Positions 8,334-15,726 of a stretch of 64,000 bases of DNA are shown one piece after another. The notes below the pieces were generated by a model. It made no database searches. It was not told the DNA's origin and saw only the letters and a program-made list of their open reading frames with translations. Positions within the stretch are counted from its first letter, which is position 1. Each line of letters begins with the position of its first letter. The stretch lies in the NCBI GenBank assembly GCA_016208105.1, contig JACQYS010000031.1, positions 1 through 64,000 on the forward strand, written 5' to 3'. The DNA is from Desulfovibrio sp. GTDB taxonomy: Bacteria; Desulfobacterota; Desulfovibrionia; Desulfovibrionales; Desulfovibrionaceae. The translations under genes were made by a program, and so were the position numbers.

Positions 8334-9794
8334 CTAGCCAGCCAGCATTTCGCCGCCTTGTGCGGCGTCGCGCTGGTCCTCGCGGCTGGTGGCGATGCTC
8401 ACCCGGTTGCGCCCGGCGTTCTTTGCCGCATACAAGGCCTGGTCCGCCTGGGACAGCAGGCCGGCAGGTGTGGCTGCCTGGCCCGGAACGAACGTGGCCA
8501 AGCCGATGGACACGGTCACCCCGATCGCCTGGCCGCCGTAGCGAAGCTCGGTTGCGGCTATCCGGCGGCGAAGCCGTTCAGCCAGCATCCACCCCTGGGT
8601 CTGCCCGGTGTGCGGCAGGATTATCCCGAATTCCTCTCCCCCATAGCGGGCCAGAAAATCAGTGGAGCGAAGCCCTGCCTCAAGGGAATTGGCCGCGTGC
8701 CTGAGCGCCGCGTCCCCGGCAAGGTGCCCGAAGGTGTCGTTCACCTTTTTGAAATGGTCCAGGTCGGCCATGAGAAGGACAAAGCCTTCCTTATGGCGCA
8801 TATGGCGCTTGAGTTCCTGATCCAGGCGGGCGTCAAATGACCGGCGGTTGAAAAGCCCGGTTAGGCCGTCCCGGTCGGCCCGGCGCTTCAGCAGAAGATA
8901 ATCCAGGGAGTTTTTGACGCAAGGAGCAAGCTGGAGAAGTGCCTGGCGGGCCGTTTCCTGTTCGTGCTTTGCCAGATCCCGCTGAATAAGAACGCATAAG
9001 CAGCCGAAAGGGACATCCAGATGGTGCAAGGGAACGAGCAGGGCCCGCCCAGGTTCGGCAGGAGCCGAATCGTCTCCGCCGGGAATGGTATGGGATCTAT
9101 AGGACCTGGACGGAGCGCCACGAAGCCTTGAGGCCAGATCCAGCAGATAGTCGGTCCGGGAGGCCTTGGCCTGGGCAGGCAGTCCCTCGGGCAAAAATAT
9201 CTCGCTCTCTGAGCTTGGTCCCCAGAAAACGCCAAGAACTTCGGAAACAGGGAAGGCGAGTCCGAGATCCTCGCGCATGCCGGACAGTATGGAGGGAATG
9301 CTCAGGCTGGACATGCCCCTGGCAAGAATGTGCTGGAAAAATGCAAGCCGGCCGTTCTCCTGCACAAGCTGGTCCCTTTCGCGCTGGGCTTCGCTGAGAA
9401 TTCTTGAAATGTCGTCATAGAACCCGGCGGCCTCGCGGGCAGCTTCCAAAGCAGCGGAAATTTTCGCTTTGCCAAAGGGAGGGGAGAGGCAAGAAAGGAA
9501 GCCTTGAGCCAAAACCTCTGAATGCTCCAGCGCTTCGCTCTCGGGGGCGACCAAAACCTTGCGGGCCATCTTGATCCAGGCAGGCATGTTTGCCCGCAGG
9601 GTCCTCCACGTGGCCACGTCGACGAACACCGCGATGGGTTCGGTCCGGTCGTAGTCGCTTTGGCTAGGTATGTCCCGCAGGTCGAAGCGCTTCACCTCGA
9701 AAGCCTCGGGAGTCGCCTGGCGGATACGCTTGGCCGGCTGTCCGGCCAAGCCCAGGAGCCATATCTGGGGGGTACGCTTGGCGAGCTTGCGCAT
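8334..9794 (-). CDS. Diguanylate cyclase (GGDEF) with N-terminal sensory region
   Basis: 486 aa, soluble. The N-terminal half resembles a receiver/GAF-like sensory region that I cannot assign firmly. The C-terminal GGDEF domain begins near DGLTGLFNRRSF and carries the active-site GGEEF at about residue 382, predicting c-di-GMP synthesis from GTP. RSTD sits five residues before GGEEF and matches the RxxD inhibitory site, so product feedback is expected. The ATG at 9794 is preferred because GGAG lies 7 nt upstream; longer in-frame starts lack an SD. It is transcribed divergently from the GAK operon. Confidence 0.88.
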   Translation of the reverse strand: MRKLAKRTPQIWLLGLAGQPAKRIRQATPEAFEVKRFDLRDIPSQSDYDRTEPIAVFVDVATWRTLRANMPAWIKMARKVLVAPESEALEHSEVLAQGFLSCLSPPFGKAKISAALEAAREAAGFYDDISRILSEAQRERDQLVQENGRLAFFQHILARGMSSLSIPSILSGMREDLGLAFPVSEVLGVFWGPSSESEIFLPEGLPAQAKASRTDYLLDLASRLRGAPSRSYRSHTIPGGDDSAPAEPGRALLVPLHHLDVPFGCLCVLIQRDLAKHEQETARQALLQLAPCVKNSLDYLLLKRRADRDGLTGLFNRRSFDARLDQELKRHMRHKEGFVLLMADLDHFKKVNDTFGHLAGDAALRHAANSLEAGLRSTDFLARYGGEEFGIILPHTGQTQGWMLAERLRRRIAATELRYGGQAIGVTVSIGLATFVPGQAATPAGLLSQADQALYAAKNAGRNRVSIATSREDQRDAAQGGEMLAG

Positions 9795-9887
9795 GTGAGG
9801 TCTCCGGGGGGTTGCACTCATCTCACTGACAGCAAGCAAGTTTGATGCCGCTGGAAATTTTTGCCCTGCCCCTTGGCAGTGTGCGCG

Positions 9888-9905
9888 CGGTAACAAGTTC
9901 GTAAT
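9888..9905 (+). promoter_or_regulatory. Pho-box-like direct repeat upstream of the GAK operon
   Basis: CGGTAAC (9888-9894) and TCGTAAT (9899-9905) are 7-mers spaced 11 bp. The pattern GTAACA-N5-GTAAT is identical, with the same spacing, to that at 1147-1162 before pstS. It lies 83 bp before the first GAK gene and about 95 bp from the divergent GGDEF gene. A PhoB-type site is inferred from this single comparison. Confidence 0.4.
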
Positions 9906-9987
9906 GGACGGTGGGTATTGAAGCCTTTGCCTCCCATGCGGAAGGTGGTATGAATAAGACTGTTTTTATACTGGGGAGGACAATCCC

Positions 9988-10536
9988 ATGAGCATGAGCA
10001 ACAAGCATAAATGTGAAAGGATGCTCGATAAAAGCGCGGTCGCTGGATGGCTGCGAGACCTGGCAACGGATTTTGATCGTGGCGAACTGGCCGGGGAAGC
10101 CGGAGCTGTCAGTCTGGAAGGATTCAAGGGGCTGAAGCTGTCCATCAAGCCTGCGTTCGACGGCAAGATCCTGGTGAAACTTTCGGTGAAGTTCCCGAAG
10201 GCAACGACTGGAGCCCAAACCGAGGATGATGACGACGAATCGGACGCCCTTCCAAAATATTCGTCGCTCAAAAAACACATGAAGCAAACCTTCAAGGCCA
10301 TCGGCGCGGCTCTGGCCGCGGGACAATTGCCCCCGGCTCTTGAGGCCCAGAGTTTCATCGCCGACTCCAAACTCATGGTCAGCTACCCTGGGAAGGGTGA
10401 TGAGTTCTACAAAGCCTATTTGGAAAAAACCAACGCCTTCGAGGCGGCCTTGGCAATCTCCGATCTGGAGACTTTAAAGGCCGTTCACAGCGAGCTGGCG
10501 CAACTCAAACGGGATTGCCATTCCCGTTACGCGTAG
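9988..10536 (+). CDS. GAK system XXXCH protein
   Basis: 182 aa, soluble and acidic. The N-terminal 65 residues align visibly with the amphi-Trp protein encoded at 11761: both show L..L...F..GE, then DG, KL and KF at matching spacing. A central acidic run (EDDDDES) leads to a helical C-terminal domain ending LKRDCHSRYA. The near-terminal Cys-His is the mark of the family named XXXCH. GGGGAGGA lies 7 nt before the ATG. It is the first gene of a seven-gene operon and 7 nt separate it from the next gene. The function is not known; it could be the substrate or carrier for the operon's enzymes. Confidence 0.75.
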   Translation: MSMSNKHKCERMLDKSAVAGWLRDLATDFDRGELAGEAGAVSLEGFKGLKLSIKPAFDGKILVKLSVKFPKATTGAQTEDDDDESDALPKYSSLKKHMKQTFKAIGAALAAGQLPPALEAQSFIADSKLMVSYPGKGDEFYKAYLEKTNAFEAALAISDLETLKAVHSELAQLKRDCHSRYA

Positions 10537-10543
10537 GTCCCCT

Positions 10544-11719
10544 ATGGCAGGCACGAAAATAGAGTTGGTAAGGGCCGGGCTGAACGTTCCCTCGGAGGTT
10601 GATCTGGCCCGTATACCACGGGAAGTAACAGACTGGGACATGGAGACGTTTCTGGGCCTAACTTGCGACGGGGTGACTCCCGAACAGGCCCGGGCAATCC
10701 GCACCCCGCAGGTCTGTTTTCCCCGTCAGGAATACGTGTTGGGCGTGCACTGGCATCCTGAACAGGTGCCCATGGACATGATCCGGGACCGCATAGCGGC
10801 CATGTACCCCGCAAGCCAGGACGAACTCATCATCCCCACCCAGCACAACCAGATACTCACCTGGGGCGAGTATGCCGGAGTGGAGGTGGACTGCTATTCC
10901 CACGGCTTCAACCGCAAAGTGCAGCTGCTTATCCACATGCGCGCCGACCGGCTGGGTCGTGCCGGAGTGCTGATGAACATGCTGAAGCACACCTTCAAGT
11001 ACCGCTCGTCGCAGCTTTTCGAGTACCTTGATGCCTTGTGCGCTCCGGAATGGGCCGAACGGCGCCAGCAGGCGGCTGCCAAGGCCGGTTCTGACGAAGA
11101 TGTGGTAGAGTTCACGGCCATCCACGCCCGAAAGCTGAAGAGCCTCATCCTGATGAATGAGTCACGCACGCCTGAAGACGCAATCAAAAACAAACTCGTG
11201 CGTAACTATCTTGATTGTTTGCGCGAATCCTACGATGCCCGTTTCGTCAACAAGGCCCAGGTTTTTGCCAAGGCGGTGAAGGAAGTCGTGAAGGAAGGGT
11301 TCGCCCTGGATTACTTCTACCGCGCCTCGGAGGTTGTGGAAGAAGCTCGCTCCATTGGGGCGGGCATCGTGATCCCCCACCCGGAGCAGTTCTGGCCGAT
11401 CCTTTTGCGTAATTACGATGTGGACGGCATCGAGGTCTGGAATCCCCAGTCGCAGCAGTACACGGAGTTCTTGATCAACGTGGTTCTGGATCAGAACCGG
11501 CGAGGCTACCACAAGGAAAGGCCCATGCTCATCTTCATGGGCGATGACTGTCATATGAGCGAAAAGCTCAAAAAGCCGGCCGAGCAGGATAAAGACAAGG
11601 CCGCCCGCGAGGTGGGGTTGCAGCCCGCCTGGGACGACCTGGTCATCGCCAAGGGGCTCATCATGTCCGGAGTGAGTCGCAAGACCGTGATGGATCAATA
11701 CCGGGACCGGCTTGAGTAG
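10544..11719 (+). CDS. PHP-domain metal-dependent hydrolase-like protein of the GAK operon
   Basis: 391 aa, cytosolic. Metal-ligand motifs of the PHP fold appear in order: GVHWHPEQ (HxH, about residue 67), GVEVDCYSHG, IVIPHPEQFW (about residue 278), VEVWNP, and GDDCHMS (DxH, about residue 331). PHP enzymes are often phosphoesterases such as histidinol-phosphatase or polymerase-linked exonucleases. This protein is longer than histidinol-phosphatases and has an inserted helical block in the middle. It follows the XXXCH gene by 7 nt with a weak SD, so coupling is likely. The substrate is unknown. Confidence 0.75.
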   Translation: MAGTKIELVRAGLNVPSEVDLARIPREVTDWDMETFLGLTCDGVTPEQARAIRTPQVCFPRQEYVLGVHWHPEQVPMDMIRDRIAAMYPASQDELIIPTQHNQILTWGEYAGVEVDCYSHGFNRKVQLLIHMRADRLGRAGVLMNMLKHTFKYRSSQLFEYLDALCAPEWAERRQQAAAKAGSDEDVVEFTAIHARKLKSLILMNESRTPEDAIKNKLVRNYLDCLRESYDARFVNKAQVFAKAVKEVVKEGFALDYFYRASEVVEEARSIGAGIVIPHPEQFWPILLRNYDVDGIEVWNPQSQQYTEFLINVVLDQNRRGYHKERPMLIFMGDDCHMSEKLKKPAEQDKDKAAREVGLQPAWDDLVIAKGLIMSGVSRKTVMDQYRDRLE

Positions 11720-11760
11720 GAAGTTTCCTTCCAGGAATCGGGCTTATTGAGGGGTGGAGT

Positions 11761-12111
11761 GTGTCCCCGGGAACAAAAGACCTAAGGACGTATCTGATGG
11801 ACAAGGCTGACAAGCGCGACAAACCGGCCAAGGAAGGCAAGTTCTCCTACGAGTCGGTGCAGGACGTGCCGACCCTGGTGGAGTATCTCAAGGCACTGAC
11901 CGCTGGTTTCGAAAAAGGGGAAATCCACTTCGCCCGAAAGGATTTGGATATGGTGCTGGCTCCCAAAGGCCTTATCGGCTTCGCCCTGGAGGCCAAGGCC
12001 AAGGATGGGCGCATGAAATTGGCCATGAAGTTCGCCTGGCGCGAAAGCGTCGACGAGGCCATCAAGGAAGACGACATGCTGGTGATATCCTCTTCCGGAG
12101 GCGGGGATTAG
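11761..12111 (+). CDS. Amphi-Trp domain protein of the GAK operon
   Basis: 116 aa from the GTG at 11761, with AGGGG 6 nt upstream. An ATG at 11797 with AAGGA 8 nt upstream is a real alternative and would give 104 aa. The core from KFSYESVQD to MKFAWRESV matches the amphi-Trp domain, ending in the amphipathic strand with the Trp that names it. It ends in SSSGGGD. The N-terminus is very Lys/Asp rich. It is a likely paralogue of the XXXCH protein's N-terminal domain. The next start lies 3 nt after its stop. No enzymatic residues are seen; a binding or substrate role is inferred. Confidence 0.7.
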   Translation: MSPGTKDLRTYLMDKADKRDKPAKEGKFSYESVQDVPTLVEYLKALTAGFEKGEIHFARKDLDMVLAPKGLIGFALEAKAKDGRMKLAMKFAWRESVDEAIKEDDMLVISSSGGGD

Positions 12112-12114
12112 GCG

Positions 12115-13761
12115 ATGCGTCTTCTCGAAGGAGTCGAAGAGAATTTTCGCTTCATGGTCCTGGAAGTGACCAAGCAGGTGGAGAATACCCTCAAGGTGCT
12201 CGAGAAACCCGACCCGGCCATGGTGGCCAAGATTGAGAGCCGGGACGACTATATAGACAACTTGAAAAGCGTGATCGAGAATAAGTGTTTCTCGCGCATC
12301 CACACCGGTTTCGGCGGCGACAAGCGGGCCATAGACCTGGCCCGGGCGGTGAACATCATCACCTCCAACCTTGAGCGTCTGGCTGACCATGCCGTGAACA
12401 TCGTGATGCAGTCGCAGTACCTGCGCGATCCGCATTTCATCAAACGCTACGACTACAAGGCGTTTTTCACCGAGATCATAAAGGCCCTGCGCCTGGTGGT
12501 GAAGGCGCTTTATAACCAGGACGTCACCCTGGCCTTCAAGATCTGCCGGGCGGAAGTGACTCTGGACGCCCTGTTCAAGGCCAACTTCGACATCATAATG
12601 GCCGATCTGCGCAAGGGGGAATCACCGGAGAACTGCATCACATCACACAATATCTTCCGCTACCTTGAGCGCATGGGCGACACCATCCTGAACATCGGCG
12701 AAGCCATCATCTTCGCGGCCGTGGGTGAGAAGTTCAAGATCCACCAATACGGGGCTCTCAAGGAAACTCTGACCGAGTTGGGACAAGAAGTCCCCATATC
12801 CGACGGCGAATTCCATTCCATCTGGGGGACCCGTTCAGGGTGCCGTATCGGGAAAGTTGAAAAAGAGCGCCAAGGGGGGAGATCCAGCGGCGTGCTCTTC
12901 AAGGAGGGCAACGCGGACAAGCTGCGCCGGGAGGCAGAGAATATCCGCCGCTGGGAGGCCATCATGCCGGGTCTGCCGCCGAGGGTGCAGGCCTTTCATG
13001 TGGACGCGGATTCGGCCAGCATGCTCATGGAATACCTGGGCGGGTGCACGTACCAGGAGGTGGTGCTCACCGGGGCGCCCGAAATCGCGGCCAACGCCAC
13101 GTTCATCCTGGAACAGATTGCCCGGCAACTCTGGACCCAGACCCGCGAAAACAAGCCGGTCAGGGCTGAGTACATAAGCCAGCTTCGCCAGCGCCTCGAC
13201 GACGTGTTCCGCATGCACCCGTCGTTTCGCACTCAGGAGATGGAGCTTGCCGGGGAGCGCGTCCCCGCATTCGAAGCGTTGGTGGAGGAGATCGCCAGTT
13301 TGGAGGCCCAGTTCGAAGCCCCCTTTTCGGTGTTCATCCACGGCGACTTCAACATCAACAACATCGTGTACAACCACGAAGAACAACGAATCCACTACAT
13401 CGATCTGCATCGCTCCAAAGACAGCGATTTTGTTCAGGACGTGTCCGTGTTCCTCATTTCCAACTTCCGGTTGCCCGTGTTGGACAGCCTGTTACGCACC
13501 CGGCTGGACAGGGTCATGCGGGAGTTTCTTGCATTCGCCCGAGAATTCGCCGCAGAAACCGGTGACACAACCTTTGAAGTCCGCCTGACCCTGGGGCTGA
13601 TCCGTTCTTTCATCACCTCCAGCCGGTTCGAGTTCAACCTCCGATTCGCCCGGGAGATGTTCATGCGCGGCGTATACCTTATGCGAAAGCTCATGAACCA
13701 CAAGCAAGGTGGAAAACCCTGGCAGGACTTCATCCTGCCCGAGGATGTGCTCATCTATTGA
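12115..13761 (+). CDS. PhoU domain fused to an APH/choline-kinase-type phosphotransferase
   Basis: 548 aa fusion. Residues 1 to about 220 are PhoU-like helical bundles (RAVNIITSNLERLADHAVNI and FRYLERMGDTILNIGEA are PhoU repeats). Residues about 255-548 are a kinase of the aminoglycoside phosphotransferase fold: the ATP-binding Lys region is GVLFKEGNADK, the catalytic loop is HGDFNINNIV (about residue 409), and the metal-binding Asp is in YIDLHRS. PhoU normally gates PstB and PhoR signalling. The kinase half could phosphorylate a sugar, lipid or amino-alcohol. It sits within the GAK operon, 16 nt before the ATP-grasp gene. Substrate and signal are unknown. Confidence 0.8.
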   Translation: MRLLEGVEENFRFMVLEVTKQVENTLKVLEKPDPAMVAKIESRDDYIDNLKSVIENKCFSRIHTGFGGDKRAIDLARAVNIITSNLERLADHAVNIVMQSQYLRDPHFIKRYDYKAFFTEIIKALRLVVKALYNQDVTLAFKICRAEVTLDALFKANFDIIMADLRKGESPENCITSHNIFRYLERMGDTILNIGEAIIFAAVGEKFKIHQYGALKETLTELGQEVPISDGEFHSIWGTRSGCRIGKVEKERQGGRSSGVLFKEGNADKLRREAENIRRWEAIMPGLPPRVQAFHVDADSASMLMEYLGGCTYQEVVLTGAPEIAANATFILEQIARQLWTQTRENKPVRAEYISQLRQRLDDVFRMHPSFRTQEMELAGERVPAFEALVEEIASLEAQFEAPFSVFIHGDFNINNIVYNHEEQRIHYIDLHRSKDSDFVQDVSVFLISNFRLPVLDSLLRTRLDRVMREFLAFAREFAAETGDTTFEVRLTLGLIRSFITSSRFEFNLRFAREMFMRGVYLMRKLMNHKQGGKPWQDFILPEDVLIY

Positions 13762-13777
13762 GCCCCAGGAGCCAGGC

Positions 13778-14653
13778 ATGAAAAAGATTGGTGTGGTCGG
13801 AATCTCGGATGGCTGGTCTTCCGAGATACTGGCGGACGCGTGCAAAAAACTGACGGGTTTTCGTCTGCTCATCGACATGGACAAGGCGGTTCTCGACCTC
13901 GACCGTGGAACCGTTTTTTTTGCCGGGCAGGACCTTCTTGAACTCGATGCGCTCATAATAAAAAAGATCGCTCCGCAGTATTCTCCGGGCGTCTTGGACC
14001 GTCTTGAGATGCTCCGCTTCCTGGAACTCAAAGGCCTGCCCATTTTCTCCCGGCCTTCCTCCATCATACGGCTCATTAACCGGCTGAGCTGCACCGTGAC
14101 CTTGCACGCGGGCGGATTGCCCATGCCCGCCACGGTCATTACCGAGGACGCCGAGGAGGCCTTGGCCGCAGTTGAACGGTTCGGGCGGACCGTGTTCAAA
14201 CCCTTGTACTCCACCAAGGCCAGGGGAATGGAAGTAATCGCGGCTGGGGAGGGGGCCTGGGAGCGCATTAATGCCTTTCAGGCTGCGGGAAACAACGTGA
14301 TGTATCTGCAGAAGATGCTGCCGCCCCTGGAAAAGGATTTGGGAGTCACCTTCCTTGGCGGAGAATACCTGGCCACCTATGCCCGCAAGTCTGGCGGCTC
14401 AAGCTGGAACACCACTACCAATGCGGGCGGCAAGTATGTTCCCTGCGATCCATCGCCAGAGATCATAGCCTTGGCAAAAAAGGCCCAGGCCCTTTTCGAT
14501 ATGGCCTTTACCTGCGTGGACGTGGCTGAGACGAGCCAGGGGCCAATTATCTTTGAAGTGTCTGCGTTTGGAGGCTTCCGTGGCCTGTTGGACGCCTGCG
14601 GCATTGACGCGGCGGATGCTTACGCCCGCCATGTTCTGGAGAGCATTTCATGA
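13778..14653 (+). CDS. GAK system ATP-grasp enzyme
   Basis: 291 aa, RimK-like ATP-grasp. The N-terminal preATP-grasp portion precedes an ATP-binding Lys segment (TVFKPLYSTKARGMEV). The C-terminal metal-binding segment IIFEVSAFGGFRGL takes the place of the usual E-x-N element; Asn is replaced by Ser, which may weaken one Mg contact. ATP-grasp enzymes form amide or ester bonds through acyl-phosphates. The ATG at 13778 follows CAGGAG by 7 nt. Its stop overlaps the next ATG (ATGA at 14650), indicating coupling to the HprK-like kinase. The substrate is unknown. Confidence 0.8.
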   Translation: MKKIGVVGISDGWSSEILADACKKLTGFRLLIDMDKAVLDLDRGTVFFAGQDLLELDALIIKKIAPQYSPGVLDRLEMLRFLELKGLPIFSRPSSIIRLINRLSCTVTLHAGGLPMPATVITEDAEEALAAVERFGRTVFKPLYSTKARGMEVIAAGEGAWERINAFQAAGNNVMYLQKMLPPLEKDLGVTFLGGEYLATYARKSGGSSWNTTTNAGGKYVPCDPSPEIIALAKKAQALFDMAFTCVDVAETSQGPIIFEVSAFGGFRGLLDACGIDAADAYARHVLESIS

Positions 14654-15723
14654 GCCTGCTGACAGTACGGGAGCTTGCAGCCCCCTTTGTGGCCCAATAT
14701 CCGTGCACCCACCTTCTCAAGCTTGGCTTCGGCAGCTACGGCGTGGATGTTCTTTCCAATGATGAACGGCTCGTTGCCTGGCTCGCCGACTACTTCAGGG
14801 ATTTCCTTCGAAGCTCAGGGACCGCCCATTGCGAAGTGATGGCCATCGAATGCGCGCCGCAGGATTTACCCCTGACCTATTCGGCGAAGGAGCCGGAGCC
14901 TGGCAAGAGCAAGGTCAAGGAAGAGTGGGCGGAACTCGCTCATGGCCGCGTGGTGCGCAAGCGGCTCACCGGGATGCTCTTCATCTTCGGGGGTGGCCAG
15001 AATGTGGCTCTTGGCCCTTGCCTGGAGAACCCCAATCAGGTTGTCAACTTCATCAACAACCGGTTCATCGAACACAAGTTGAACCAGGGGTGCCTGCTGG
15101 GCCATGCGGCCGGGGTGTCATTCAGGGGGGAAGGGATGGCCCTTGCCGGATTCTCGGGCATGGGTAAGTCCACCCTAGCCCTGCATATGATGAATCTGGG
15201 GCTTAATTTCGTCTCCAACGACAGGGTGATGATCGGCCGTGACAACGGGTGCCTCACCATGTACGGCGTTGCCAAAATGCCCAGGGTCAATCCCGGAACC
15301 GTGCTCAACAATCCGAGTCTGGCCTCGGTGATGCCCAAACAAGAGCGAAGAGCTTTCAGGAATATGCCCCCCGAGGAGTTGTGGAGCCTGGAACACAAGT
15401 ATGACGCATTCATTGACGAGTGCTTCGGGCCAGGCCGCTTCGAATTGGAAGTGCGTATGAAGGGGTTGGCCATACTCAACTGGAAGCGCGAGGGGGGCGA
15501 ACCACGAGTTGCTCCGGTAGACCTCGCCTCGCGCCGGGACTTGCTTCCGGCTTTCATGAAAAGCGCAGGTCTTTTTTTCGACGCGGGGCACGACATGCCC
15601 CTCCCGGATTTTTCCGAAGAGGCCTACCTTGATGAACTCAAGGGATGCTCGGTGTTCGAGGTAACCGGGGGGACTGATTTCCTGTTGGCGGCCTCCATGC
15701 TCACGAAACTTCTGAAAGGATGA
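14650..15723 (+). CDS. GAK system HprK-related kinase B
   Basis: 357 aa. The C-terminal half carries a P-loop GFSGMGKSTLA (about residues 167-177), followed by NFVSNDRVMI, as in HPr kinase/phosphorylase, where the Asp region aids catalysis. HprK homologues phosphorylate Ser in a protein or peptide; the operon supplies no HPr-like protein, so the target could be one of the two small amphi-Trp-type proteins (inference). The N-terminal 140 residues have no assignment. The gene overlaps the ATP-grasp gene by 4 nt and ends 3 nt before the CofD-like start. Confidence 0.78.
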   Translation: MSLLTVRELAAPFVAQYPCTHLLKLGFGSYGVDVLSNDERLVAWLADYFRDFLRSSGTAHCEVMAIECAPQDLPLTYSAKEPEPGKSKVKEEWAELAHGRVVRKRLTGMLFIFGGGQNVALGPCLENPNQVVNFINNRFIEHKLNQGCLLGHAAGVSFRGEGMALAGFSGMGKSTLALHMMNLGLNFVSNDRVMIGRDNGCLTMYGVAKMPRVNPGTVLNNPSLASVMPKQERRAFRNMPPEELWSLEHKYDAFIDECFGPGRFELEVRMKGLAILNWKREGGEPRVAPVDLASRRDLLPAFMKSAGLFFDAGHDMPLPDFSEEAYLDELKGCSVFEVTGGTDFLLAASMLTKLLKG

Positions 15724-15726
15724 CAG

